64,000 nt of DNA from Phytohabitans flavus (GTDB lineage: Bacteria > Actinomycetota > Actinomycetes > Mycobacteriales > Micromonosporaceae), in assembly GCF_011764545.1 (NCBI RefSeq), contig NZ_AP022870.1:1410001-1474000 (forward strand), given 5' to 3'. Positions 35,701-47,772 of the stretch are shown in pieces; positions within the stretch are counted from its first letter, which is position 1, and the number at the start of each line of letters is the position of its first letter. Below the pieces are notes generated by a model. It was not told where the DNA came from. It worked only from the letters and a program-made list of their open reading frames with translations, and did no database searches. The position numbers and the translations under genes were made by a program.

Positions 35701-38700
35701 TCGCCGGCCTGCACAAGGTACTGCTCCAGCTCCGGCACCGGACGCTCGTACCCACGCTGCACAGCGAGCGGGTCAACCCGCACCTAGACCTCGCCGGCTC
35801 CGGGTTCGGCCTCGTGCGTGCGGCCGGGGACTGGACGAGCCCCCGGGGCCAGCGTCGCCGAGCCGCACTGAGCTCCTTCGGCGCGGGCGGCGCCAACGCC
35901 CACGCCGTCGTCGAGGAGTACCCGACCCCGCCGCGACCGGCCCCGGCACCCGGCGGCCCGGTCGTGATCGCACTGTCCGCGCACACCACCGAACACCTGC
36001 GGGACGTGGTGGCCAGGCTGCGCGCCTGGGCGGCCGAGGAGCCCGACCGGCCGGCCCTGCGCGACGTCGCCTTCACTCTCGCGGTCGGGCGCGAAGCTCT
36101 GGAGCACCGCTTGGCCATCCCGGCCACCACCTACGACGACCTGCTGGCCGGATTGGACGCCTTCCTCGCCGGACGGGCCGACCCGGCGCTGGTCGGCACC
36201 GCCGTTATCGGTGCCGTCACGGACGCCGACCCGGCCGGATTGGTCGAGGCGGCCAGGGAGGGTGACCACGCACGGGTCGCGCGGCTGTGGGTGGCCGGCA
36301 CTGACCTGTCACCGGTCGCGGCGACCGGCGGAACCCCCGGGTCGAGAGTGCCGCTGCCGAGCTATCCGTTCGCCGGAAAGCGGTACTGGTTCCCGGAGGC
36401 CACCCCGGCGCCACCGGCCGGCCAGGCCGCCCACCGACGTCGTACCCACACGGTGGGTCTGGACGATGCCGTGGTCCGCGACCACGTCGTGCGAGGCCAG
36501 CCGGTCCTTCCCGGGGTGGCGGTGCTCGACCTCGTCCGCGGCGCGGCGGCCGGCGAGCTCGGCGCGGTGACCGCGCTGACGGACGTGCGCTGGCACGCCC
36601 CGGTCACCGTCGACGCGAAGACCACCACGGTCCACATCGGACTGGAGCGCCGCGGCGACGGCCTCGCCTTCGTCGTGTCCGACGACGCCGGAACCGTCCA
36701 CGCCACCGGCACCGCGCTCGCCGGTCCGGCCGGCGCGCCACCCGACCTGGACCTCGCGGCCATCCTCGAACGCTGCCGGACGCCCGTCGACGTGCACGAG
36801 CTCTACCACCGAGCGGAGGCCTCCGGCCTGCGCTACGGGGCCACCTTCCGGCGGCTCGCCAGCGTGCGTCGTGGCGCGGACGAGGCGATCGCGACGATCG
36901 ACGCCGCCGACCCGGCCGACGCCAACTGGCTGCCGGTCGGCCCGGTGGACGCCGCCTTGCAGGTGCTGCGCGCGCTCGGCGAAGGCGAGCTGCTGCTGCC
37001 GGCGTCGGTCGGCCGGATCGACCTGCTGGACCGTCCCGTGGGACGGCTCGTGGCACACGGCCGGCTCCGCGAGGTCGACCCAAGGCGGGGATCAGCCCGG
37101 GCCGATGTGATCGTGGCCGACGAACGGGGACGGGTCGCCGTCGCCTTCCACGACTTCCACGCGGTCCGCCCGCGTCCGGTCGGGTACCTGCGCAGCGCGT
37201 GGCGGCTGGCCCCGCCGGTCGAGCCCGCAGTCCCGCAGGGACCGGCGCTCGTGCTCACCGGCCCTGGCGACGGCGGGCTCGCCGCCGCGCTCCTGGACCG
37301 GCACCCCGGCGGCGGGCGGATCGTCGACGTCGCCGCCGCCCGGCCCACCGAGGCCGGTTACCGGGACCTGCTGTCCGAGCTGCGGCCGGCGACGGTCTAC
37401 CTGCTTACCGGCGTCGACGAGCTCCGCTACGGCGCCTCCGACCTGGCGCACCTGGAGACCGCGCAGGAGATCGGGGTCGTGGCCCTGTTCCGCGTCGTCC
37501 GGGCGCTGCTGGCCGGCGACCGTACGCCGATCCGCGTCGTGGTCGTCACCAGCGGAGCCCAGCAGATCGACGACCGCCGCCCGGCGCCGAACCCGTTCGC
37601 GGCGGCACAGATCGGCCTGGCCCGGGTCGCCGCCCGAGAGCTGCGGTTCGCGGAGATCAGCTGCCTGGACCTGGATCCGGACGAGCTCGGCCGGCCGGAC
37701 CTGACCCGGCTCGTCGCCGGTCACCGGCCGGCGGACGACGTCGAGGTCGCGCTGCGCGGCGGCCACCGCCTGGTCCGCCAGCTGCACCCGGCGCTGCTGC
37801 CGCCCGACGACCCGGATCGCGCCCCGTGGCGGCACGGCGGCGTCTACCTGCTCGTCGGCGGTGGCGGGGGATTGGGCGCACAGGTGGGCGGGCTGCTCGC
37901 GCGCCGCTACGCGGCCAACCTGGTCGTCGTCGGACGGCGCCAGGCCGAAGCGGTCGAGCCGGCGTTGGCCGCGCTGCGGCGGGCGGGCGCGCAGGTCATG
38001 TACCAGCGGGCCGATGTCACCGACCCGGTCGCGATGGGCGAGGTGGTACGTGCGGCCCGGCAGCGCTTCGGGCGGCTGAACGGCGCCGTCCACGCCGCCT
38101 TCACGCTCGCCGACCGCACCTTATCCACAATGGACGAAGATGGGTTGCGGGCGGCGCTTTCGGCCAAGCTGCGCGGCTCAGCCGTCCTGCACCAGGTACT
38201 CGCGGACGAACCGCTCGACATCGTGGCGTACTTCTCGTCGGCCGTCGCCCTCACCGCACCGGCCGGGCAGGCCAACTACGCCGCGGCGTCGACCTTCCAG
38301 GACGCGTTCGCCCGGCACGTCGGCGCGCGGTACCGCGTCCCCGTGAAGGTGTACAACTGGGGTTACTGGGGGAGACCGGATCGGTGGCCGGTGCGGAGTA
38401 CCAGGAGCGGATGGCCAGCCTCGGTGTGCGGGCGATCTCGACACTCGACGGGCTCCGGGCCTTCGAAGAGGTCGCCTCGGCACCGGTGACGCAGGTGGCG
38501 CCGATCGCGCTGACCGACGAGGCAGCGGCGGCCCTGGGCGTCACCGCGGTGAGCCACCGTCTGGAGCGGGCCGGTGGACGCACCGACCCCGATGTCGTCG
38601 TCGCCGCGCTCCAGATCGCCGCCGACGGTGACGCGACCGACGCCGCCGTGCTGGACCAAATCGACGACCTCGCCGCCCGGATGCTGCTCGCCGCCTGGCA

Positions 38701-41700
38701 AGAGCGGGGTCTCGCCCGCGAACCCGGCGAGCCGGTCGATCCGCGGGCGCTTTTGCCGGACCGGTCCGCGCCCGTATCGGCGGCCTCGTCCCGGCTGCTC
38801 GCGGCCAGCGTCGCCGCGCTGGCCGAGGCGGGCTACCTGGTCGAGCGGGACGGCCGCGTGTACGCGACCGCGGCGGTACGCGGGGTCACCTCGGCCGACA
38901 TCGGCGAACGCCTGGCCGCGCTCCTGGACGCGCCGGACAGCCGGGCGGTGGCCACCCTCATGCGCGCCTGCGCCGCCGGGTACCTCGACGTCCTGTCGGG
39001 GCGCCGCCCTGGCACCGCGGTCCTGCTGCCGGACGGCTCGGACGCGCTGGTCGCCGACGTGTACCGCCACAACCGTCGGGCCGACCACCTCAACGGCCTG
39101 GTCGCCGAGGCGGTGTCGGCGCTGGCCCGGGCGTTGCCGGCGGACCAGGAACCGCTGTCCGTGCTCGAGATCGGCGCCGGAACCGGGGCGACGACCGAGG
39201 CGGTGCTGGCCGCCCTGCGGCAGAGCGGACTCGTCGGGTCGGTCCGGTACGAGTTTACGGACATCTCGCCGGCGCTGGCGCACCGCGGCGGCGACCGGTT
39301 CGCCGGGCAGGGCGTACCGCTGAGCACGCGGATCCTCGACATCGAAGGCGACCTGGCGGCGCAGGGCTTCGACGGCCGGCGGTACGACGTCGTGGTCGCC
39401 AGCAACGTCCTGCACGCCACCGGCGACCTGCGGCACACGCTGGCCCAGGTGGCGCGGCTGCTGCGCCCCGGCGGGCTGTTGCTGCTCAACGAGGTCACCC
39501 GGGCGCACCCCTTCCTCACCCTCACCTTCGGCCTGGCCGAGGGATGGTGGAAGCACAAGGACGGCCTGCGGCTGCCGCATGCGCCGCTGCTCGACGAGCC
39601 GGGGTGGCGCGCGGTTCTGACCGACGCCGGGCTGCGCGGCGGGTGGGCGTTCGGCCCGGCCGACGGTGGCCAGCACGTCATCGTGGCCGAGCAGGACGGC
39701 TGGCGGCCGGAGATCGCCGGTGTCACCTCCGAAACGGCAAGCCAGCACCGCACCGCCGAGGAACGGCACACCGACCGTGCCGTCAGTGGGCCCGACGACA
39801 CCGACGTCGACTACCTGCGCGGGGTGTACGCCGGGGTGCTCCGCCTCGACCCGGCGGAGATCGACCCGCGGGCACCGATGTCCACATACGGCGCCGACTC
39901 GCTCGTCGCGATGGAGGTGGCCGCCGTGATCGAGGAGAGGTACGGCCCGGTGCCGAAGGAGTCCCTGCTCGCCGGCGGGTCACTGCTGTCGATCGCCGAG
40001 ACCCTCGGCGAAGCCCGCACCGGCCGTGTTCCGGCCCCACCCACCGGCCTCCACAATGGAGGACAGGATCGCGTGGACGCCCAACCGGAGGCGCGGCCGG
40101 CGGAGCCGATCGCGGTCGTCGGGCTTGCCGGCCGGTACCCCGGTGCGGCCACTGTGGACGATTTCTGGCGCCTGCTCCGCGACGGCCGGCGCGCGGTCAC
40201 GGAGATTCCGGCCCAGCGCTGGCCGGTCGACCCAGACGACGGCACCCACCGCTGGGGCGGCTTTCTGGAGGACATCGACCAGTTTGACCCGCTGCTGTTC
40301 GGGATCTCGCCGCGCGAGGCGGAGCTGATGGATCCGCAGGAGCGGCTCTTCCTGCAGGTGGCCTGGAGCACGTTCGAGGACGCGGGTTACCCGCCCCGCC
40401 GCGCCGACGATCCCCGTACCGGCGTCGGCGTCTTCGTCGGCGTCATGTCTGGCCACTACGAACTGCTGGCCGCCCAGTCGTGGGGGAGCGGGGACCGGCG
40501 CGAGGGTCACTCCGCCTCCTGGTCGATCGCGAACCGGGTCTCGTTCTGCCTCGGCCTCGGCGGCCCCAGCATGGCCGTCGACACCGCCTGCTCGTCCTCC
40601 CTGACCGCCGTGCACCTGGCCGCCGAGAGCCTCCGCCGCGGCGACTGCGACCTCGCTCTCGCCGGCGGCGTTAACCTGATCCTGCACCCGGGCCACCACC
40701 TCGGCCTGGCCCGCCGCAAGATGCTCTCCTCCGACGGGCACGCGCGCGCGTTCGACCGGGCCGCCGACGGCATGGTCACCGGCGAGGGGGTGGGCGCGGT
40801 CCTGCTCAAGCCCCTGTCCGCCGCCCTGCGCGACGGCGACCGCGTCTACGGCTGCCTGCTGGCCTCCGGCGTCAACGCCTCCGGCCGTACCGAGGGCTAC
40901 ACGGCGCCGAGTGCCGAGGCGCAGACTGTCCTGCTGTCCACTGTGCTCGCGCGGGCCGGGATCAGCCCGGAGAACGTGGCCTACGTCGAAGCCCAGGCGG
41001 TCGGCGCACCGGTCGGTGACGCCACCGAGGTGGAGTCCCTCATCACCGTGCACGGCGGGCGCGGGCGGGACCGCTGCGTCGTCGGTTCACTCAAGCCGAA
41101 CGTCGGGCACCTGGAGTCCGCATCCGGCATCGCCCAGCTGACCAAGGTCCTGCTCCAGATGCGGGCCGGGCAGATCGCCCCGACCATCGACTGCGCGAAC
41201 CCGGTTGAGGGCCTGACCGGGCCGGATGCACCACTGGAGTTGGCCGACCGGCTGCGCCCGTGGCCGGCCGTCGACGGCGTGCCGCGGTGCGCGGCGATCA
41301 GCTCGTTCGGCGCCGGCGGCGCCAACTGCCACGTCGTCGTGCAGGAGCCAGCGGCGAGCCCGCGCCCGCCGGCCACGGAGACGCCGCGGGCGGTACCGCT
41401 GTCCGCCCGTACGCCCGCCCAACTGCGCGCCGTCGCCGAGCGGCTCGCGGAACGGCTGCGATCCGCCGACCCGCCCGACCTCGCCGACCTCGCCTACACC
41501 CTCCAGCGCGGCCGGACCGAGCTGGCCGCCCGGCTGGTCGTGGTGGCCGGCGACCGCGACAGGCTGGCCGAGGCGCTCACCCGGTTCCTCGCAGGGCAGG
41601 CCGACCCGGACCTGTACGCGGGCGGGACGCCACCGCCGGCCGAGCCGCCGGACGGGGCGATTCGAGTGGCGGCGGTGACCTGGGCCGGCGGCGGAACGGT

Positions 41701-44700
41701 CGACTGGAGCGAGGTGCCGGGCCAGACCCGTGCCACCATCGTCTCCCTGCCGGCGTATCCGTTCGACACAGGGCGGTACTGGCTGTCTATGCCCACCAGC
41801 CCGAACGGGAGCACGCCCGGCGCGGCGCCCGTGGACCGTCTCGAGGACGGCCTCGACGTGGTGCTCACCGCTATGTCCGACGTCCTCGGGGTGCGTCCGG
41901 GCGACCTGACCGCCGACGACAACGTCAGCGACCTCGGGTTCGACTCGGTCACCCTGGTCGAGCTGGCGCAGCGCCTGGCCGAACTGACCGGCGCCGCCAT
42001 GAACCCGGCGGAGCTGTACGCCTACGGGTCGGTCGGCGCGCTCGCCCGCCGCGTGGGGACGCGCGCCGACCGCACTCCGGCGCCGGTCGCCGAACGGCCG
42101 CCGGTGGCGGTGGCCAGCGCGGCCGACGCGGTCGCGTGGAGCCAACCGGACCCGGCCGCGGCCGACGGTACCGCGATCGCGATCGTCGGGCTGGCCGGCA
42201 CCTTCCCGGGCGGCACAGACCCGGACGGCCTCTGGGAGAGCGTGGTCGTCGGGCGGGACCTCATCGGCGAGTACCCGGCCGAGCGGCCTCCGTGGTCGGA
42301 CCCACCGGCTGACACCCGGGGCGGGTACATCGGGATGTCGACCGGTTCGATGCGGCGTTCTTCTCGCTCTCGCCGCGTGAGGCGCGCCTGATGGACCCGC
42401 AGCACCGGCTGTTCCTGCAAACCGTGTGGCACGCAATCGAGTCGGCGGGATACGACCCCCGCGCGCTGGCCGGCTCGGACACCGGAGTGTTCGTCGGTGT
42501 GGCCGGACGCGACTACGGCCAGCTCCTCGGTGACGCCGACGTCGAGATCGACGGCCAGGCGGCCACCGGAAACACCCACAGCATGCTCGCCAACCGGGTC
42601 TCCTTCCTGCTCGACCTGCGCGGCCCGAGCGAACCGGTGGACACCGCCTGTTCTAGCTCCCTCGTCGCGCTGCACCGCGCCGTCCGCTCGATCCGGACCG
42701 GCGAGTGCGGGGCGGCCGTCGTGGGCGGGGTCAACCTCATCCTGACCAGCGCCGGCCACCACGCGTTCGGCCGCTCCGGGATGCTGGCCTCCGACGCCCG
42801 ATGCAAGACCTTCGACGAAGGAGCCGACGGCTACGTGCGCGGCGAGGGCGTGGTCGCCTTGCTGGTCAAGCCGCTGGCCGCCGCCCTCGCCGACGGCGAC
42901 GACATCCGCGCTGTCATCCGCGGGACCGCCGTCAACCACGGCGGCCGGTCGACGTCGCTGACCGCACCGAATCCGGCAGCCCAGGCGGACGTGATCGAAC
43001 GCGCATGGCGTTCGGCCGGACTCAGCGCGGCGACGGCCACCTACATCGAGGCGCACGGGACCGGAACGCAGCTCGGCGACCCGATCGAGTTCGCCGGACT
43101 CGCCGAGGCGTTCCGCCGCATGCAGGCCACCGGCCGGCGGCACTGCGCGCTAGGTAGCGTCAAGGCGAACGTCGGCCATCTGGAGACCGCCGCCGGCCTC
43201 ACCGGCCTGGTGAAGGTTGTGCTGGCAATGCGTGCGGGGACCATCCCCCCGCTGGCCCACTTCACCCGACTGAATCCCGGCATCGACCTGCGGGACACGC
43301 CGTTCTACATCAACCACCGGGCAACGGAGTGGCGCCGGCTGCGCGGCGCGGACGGTGTCGAGATACCGCGGCGGGCCGGCGTGAGCTCGTTCGGTTTCGG
43401 CGGGGTCAACGCGCACGTCGTCGTTGAGGAGCCACCGGCCACCACACCGCCCACCCCGCCGGCGCGGGAGGCGCTGCCGGTGCTGGTGAGCGCGGCCACC
43501 GACGAACGGCTCCGGGACCAGGCGCGCCACCTGCTGGCCCACCTGGAACGGCAGCGCTGGCAGCCGGACTTCCCGCGGTTCTCGGACATCGCGTTCACGC
43601 TGACGTACGGCCGTCCGCGGCTGCCGGCGCGGTTGGCCTTCGATGCCGCCTCCGTCGACGACCTCCTGGCGGGACTGCGCGGCTACCTGGACGGTGAGCC
43701 GGCGTTCGGCGCCGACGACGCGCTGTCGAGTTGGTGCGCGGGCGGCCCGGACGACCTCCTGCCGGCGCCGTGGCCGGCGCGGCGGGTGCCCCTGCCCGGG
43801 TACCCGTTCCAGCCCGACCGGCATTGGCTCCCCGAGCGGGGGCCCCGCCGCGCGTGGACGCCACAGTCGTGGCCGATGTCGTCGTGGCCGCCCCGACCCC
43901 GGTCGCCCGGCCCCGCGTGGACGCCCCGCCGCCTGTGCCACCGCGTCCACCCGCGCCCGCCGACCCGCATGCGCCGGCCATGCTCGACGACCCGTTGAGC
44001 CGGATCGTGGCCCAGGGCATCGGTGTGGAACCGCGCGACGTTGACCCGGACCGTGAGTTCACGGACCTCGGCATCGACTCTATCGCCGGCCTGCGCATCA
44101 TGCAGGCCGTCCAACTGGAGTACGGGGACCACATCCCGATGCTGACCATCGTCGAGCACTCGACGCTGCGGCGGTTCGTCGGCCACCTGCGTGAGACCTA
44201 TCTGGACGGACGCGCGGTCCCGCCGGCACCTCCGCGGCAGCCACCCGCGCCGCCGGACCCGGCCCGCGTCGTGCCGATCGCGCCGGGCACCGGTACGCCC
44301 ATGTACTTCCTGCCGGGGAGACCGGGGAGTTGACCTGGGCGCTGCACCTGGCCGGGCGGCTTGCCGGGGATGGCCCGGCGACGGGACTCGAGTCGCCGTG
44401 GTTCGACGCGCCGGCCGCGCCGCCGGATGCGCTCGACGCCGTCGTGGACGCCTGTGTCCGCGCTCTTCGGGACACGCATGCCGGCGGCCCCTACCACCTG
44501 TGCGGTTGGGGCCCGGCGGCGCTCCTGGCCATCGAGGTCGCGCGTCGGCTGGTCCTGGACGGCGCCGAGGTCGCACGCCTGGTGCTCGTGGCACCGGCGC
44601 CGCTGCCCACGGATACCGGCGAACCGGCGGCGCTGGCCGAGGTGCTCCGTACATTCAGCGCGGTCTTCTCCGCACCCGGCGAGATCGAGCCGCCGGCCGG

Positions 44701-45906
44701 GAACGACCCGTACCGGAGCGCGGCGGCCGAACTGGGGCGCCGGGCCCGGATGCCGATGCCGGTCGACCAGTTGACCGGCTGGCTCCGCGACGCCGTACGC
44801 CACCGGATGCTCGTCGCCGACCTCGCCCGCGGGTGGAACCCGCAGCCACTGGTCGGGGTCGAGGTCACCATCGTCGCCGGCGCAGGCGCGCTGGAGTGGT
44901 CGCGGCTGGTCGTGCCGCCTCCGGTCCTCGCAGGCGACCCGACCGGCAGCGACCACGTCCTGTCCGAGGGTGGACCGGCCAACACGGCCGGCCTCTCGAC
45001 CAGCCCGCCGGGCGACCCGGTGACGGTCGCCGTCAACCGGGGCGGGACGGCCCGGCCGACCTTCTGGGTCCACACGCTGCTGGGCGACGTCAGCTACTGC
45101 CTCAACCTCTCGCGGCATCTCGGGCTGGACCATCCCGTGTTCGGGCTCGAGCAGTTCGGACTGGACGCCCAGGTCCGCAAATTCCACACCATCGAGGACA
45201 TGGCCGGCACCTATGTGCGGGCGATCCGTGCCTCGCAGCCAGCCGGGCCGTACCGCGTCGGCGGCTACTCGTTCGGGGGGTGGTGGCCTATGAGGTCGTC
45301 ACCCAACTCCAGCGGCAGGGAGCGGAGGTCGAGGGTCTGTTCCTCATCGACTCGATCATGCCCGGCACGGAAGCCTGGTCCGGCATCGACCTGAGCGCCT
45401 TCGATGTCGACGAGTTCGAGGTGATGTCGCTTGTCCTCATCGGGAACGCGTACGCCGGCCGGTGGGACATCCGCGACCACCTCATGCTGGAGGACGTGCG
45501 CGGCCTCGCGGTGGAGCGCCAGTTGGAGGTCGTGACCGACTTCCTTGTCGGGCGGGCCTCGGTCGATCTCGACCGGAGCATGGTCTCCACGCTCGTCCGC
45601 GGCACGTACGAGGTGATCGTCGGCAACAACGACGCCCTCGCTCGCTACCAGCCGCTTCCCCTGCGTTCGAGCGTGCCGACCCGGCTCTTCTACGCGACCC
45701 ACGGCTTCGTCGGCCCGGGCAACCCGAACGGCCTTCCCGAGATGAAGCGGCTGGACGGCGACCGGACCAACGGCTTCGGCGACTTCGTCGGCGCGGGCCT
45801 CACCGTCCAGGACATGCCCGCCGACCATTACACCATCTGCCGGGACGAGTGCATCGCGGAGATCGCCGCCGTGGTCGCCCGCGGTGGCTCCCCGAATCGC
45901 GCATAA
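32785..45906 (+). CDS. trans-AT PKS C: KR-ACP completing module 8, modules 9-11, tandem thioesterases
   Basis: Six one-base losses in G runs break the frame, at 35207-35211, 38368-38372, 42332-42334, 43838-43842, 44315-44318 and 45275-45280; adding one G to each gives one frame of about 4375 residues. Start is GTG 32785. Domains: a leader of about 30 residues (MTDQTRHILDEVRRG, possibly docking); KR 32900-34230 (Rossmann from 33514); ACP 34285-34510; KS9 34630-35930; DH 36450-37180 (DHVVRGQPVLPG, DAALQ); KR 37190-38540; C-methyltransferase 38590-39690 (LEIGAGTGA); ACP 39790-40010; KS10 40090-41360 with EAQAVG in place of EAHGTG; ACP 41840-42060; KS11 42160-43430; ACP 43970-44210; TE1 44270-44990 with GWGPA where GxSxG is expected; TE2 45010-45906 with GYSFGG and a late His in MPADHYT. 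TE2 is the likely release domain. Module 11 has no KR or DH, so a beta-keto thioester would reach the TE unless tailored in trans. Confidence 0.92.
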
Positions 45907-45919
45907 AGAGGAAGTATTC

Positions 45920-47008
45920 ATGGACTTCAGCGTCTATTTTTTCTCGGCCAACGACGACGTCGACGCCGGCGAGCGCTACCGTTTCGTGCTTGATGTCGCA
46001 CGGTTCGCCGACACGCACGGCTTTCGCGCACTGTGGACGCCGGAGCGGCACTTCCAGGAGTTCGGTGGGAGCTTCCCTAGCCCCGCCGTGCTCAGCGCGG
46101 CCCTGGCGACCGTGACCGAGCGGATCGACCTGCGCGCGGGCAGCGTCGTGTTGCCGCATCACCACCCGGTCCGGGTCGCGGAGGAGTGGGCGCTTGTCGA
46201 TCAGCTGTCCGGCGGGCGGGTCGGGCTCTGCCTGGCGACCGGCTGGCACAAGAACGACTTCGTCTTCTTCCCTCAAAACTACGACACCCGCCGGGAGTAC
46301 ACCTTCGAGCACCTGGAGACGCTGCGCAGGCTATGGCGCGGCGACCGCGTCATGTTCCCGGGGCCGGACGGCCAGCCGCTACCGGTGGTCACCTACCCGC
46401 GGCCGACGACCGACGAACTGCCGCTGTGGCTGGTCCACAGCACCAACCCGCGAACCTGGACGCAGGCCGGCCAGCAAGGAACGAACGTGCTGACGCTGCT
46501 CGACAACTGGAGCAGGCTCGCCGCGAACATCGAGCGGTACCGCGAGGCCCGTGCCGCCGCCGGACTCGACCCCTCCGGCGGCACGGTGACGGTCGGTCTG
46601 CACACCTACGTCACGGCAGACGACGACGAGGCGCGCCGTACCGTCGAGAAACCGGTAAAGGCGTACCTCAGCTCGTTCCTGACCCAGCGCGGCACGGACG
46701 CCGCGGTCGGCGGGTCGTCGGCGGCGCTGTCCGAGCAGGAGCAGGACGTGTTGGTCGAGGCCGCGTTCGAGGACACCTTCCGCCAGCGCTCCCTGCTCGG
46801 ATCGCCCGAGCGATGCCGCGCGGTGGTGTCGCGGCTGGCCGACATCGGGGTGACCGAGGTTGCCTGCCTGATCGACTTCGGACTGCCGTTCCCGACGGTG
46901 ATGCGGGCCCTTCCCGCGCTCGACGAGCTCCGGGCGAGTTTCGCGGCCGACGGTGGCGTCCCCGCTTCGGCCGGCGGCGGCGACCTGTCCTGGTACTACC
47001 GTCGATGA
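45920..47008 (+). CDS. luciferase-like FMN-dependent monooxygenase of the natural-product (MupA-type) family
   Basis: The 362-residue protein begins at ATG 45920 behind an AGAGGAAG ribosome site, 13 bases after the PKS stop. It has the TIM-barrel sequence pattern of bacterial luciferase-like monooxygenases: FARFADTHGFRALWTPERHF in the first half (residues about 27-48), HHHPVRVAEEWALVDQLSGGR (two blocks near 84-104), and the C-terminal LLGSPERCRAVVSRLADIG. The closest family pattern is the MupA/Atu-type LLM often found as an internal domain of PKS and NRPS modules; here it is a separate protein. Family members use FMNH2 and oxygen to oxidise carrier-bound or released intermediates. Its place between the terminal PKS gene and the type II thioesterase suggests it acts on the assembly line in trans, but the oxidised position cannot be told from sequence. 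Confidence 0.88.
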   Translation: MDFSVYFFSANDDVDAGERYRFVLDVARFADTHGFRALWTPERHFQEFGGSFPSPAVLSAALATVTERIDLRAGSVVLPHHHPVRVAEEWALVDQLSGGRVGLCLATGWHKNDFVFFPQNYDTRREYTFEHLETLRRLWRGDRVMFPGPDGQPLPVVTYPRPTTDELPLWLVHSTNPRTWTQAGQQGTNVLTLLDNWSRLAANIERYREARAAAGLDPSGGTVTVGLHTYVTADDDEARRTVEKPVKAYLSSFLTQRGTDAAVGGSSAALSEQEQDVLVEAAFEDTFRQRSLLGSPERCRAVVSRLADIGVTEVACLIDFGLPFPTVMRALPALDELRASFAADGGVPASAGGGDLSWYYRR

Positions 47009-47772
47009 GCGACGCCTTCGACCTGTGGGTGTTACGCCGTGCCCGCGGTCCGAACGCGGAAACGATGCCCCTGCTGTGCCTGCCGTACGCCGGCGGCGGC
47101 ATCGCCGCGTTCCGCGGCTGGGAGCTGATCGTCGGGCCGCTGGCCGAACCATGGCTGATCCGCCTGCCGGGCCGGGAGTCCCGGGCCGTCGAGCCCGGCC
47201 TCACCGATCTACGGGCCATCGCCGGCCATGTCGCCGCGGCGGTGGCCCCGCGGTTGCGCGGCGCGTTCGCGCTCGCCGGGCACAGCATGGGCGCCGTCCT
47301 GGCCTACGAGCTGGCGCACGAGCTCAACGAGCGGTACGCCCTCACCCCGCACCACCTGACCGTCTCGGCGCGGTCGGCGCCGCACCTGCCGCCGCGCCAC
47401 CCGCCCGTGGCGGACCTGCCGGACGAGCGGTTCCTCGCCGCCCTCGACGAGAGGTACGGCGGCCTACCGGCGGCCCTCCGCGCCGACCGCGAGTTCGTGC
47501 GGTTCATCCTCCCCACGCTCCGTACGGACGTGACGGCCTTGGAGGCGTACTCAGCCGTGTCCCGCCCGCCGCTGCCATGTCCGATCGCCGTGGTCGGCGG
47601 ACGGAGCGATCCCACTGTCACCGTCGACGAGCTGCGCGCCTGGCGTACGCACACCACTCAGAAGTGCGACCTGCGTCTCGTCGACGGTGGCCACTTCTAT
47701 CTCAACGAGCGCCGGGAAGCTCTGCCGGAGGCCATCGCGGACGAGCTAGCGCGGTTAGCGGTCGCGTGGTGA
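47005..47772 (+). CDS. type II thioesterase (editing)
   Basis: This 255-residue alpha/beta-hydrolase has the type II thioesterase signatures: LCLPYAGGGIAAFRGW near the N terminus, nucleophile serine in GHSMGAVLAYELA (about residue 94), an aspartate in VVGGRSDPTV and the catalytic histidine in GGHFYLNERR. Such proteins are cytosolic and clear stalled or mis-primed acyl groups from carrier proteins. The ATG overlaps the stop of the monooxygenase gene (ATGA, 47005-47008), so it is the last gene of the long + strand transcription unit. Its 3' end overlaps the oppositely oriented regulator gene by 18 bases, tail to tail. Confidence 0.93.
   Translation: MSDAFDLWVLRRARGPNAETMPLLCLPYAGGGIAAFRGWELIVGPLAEPWLIRLPGRESRAVEPGLTDLRAIAGHVAAAVAPRLRGAFALAGHSMGAVLAYELAHELNERYALTPHHLTVSARSAPHLPPRHPPVADLPDERFLAALDERYGGLPAALRADREFVRFILPTLRTDVTALEAYSAVSRPPLPCPIAVVGGRSDPTVTVDELRAWRTHTTQKCDLRLVDGGHFYLNERREALPEAIADELARLAVAW

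Noticed and set aside
38360..38380. Programmed ribosomal frameshifting at the G runs
   Set aside because: There are too many sites in unrelated genes, with no slippery heptamer or downstream structure shared between them, and always the same missing-base direction.
35049..45906. Series of apparently separate PKS proteins in PKS C
   Set aside because: Each boundary falls inside a domain rather than between domains, and adding one G restores the conserved motif across it, so one gene is more likely than several.
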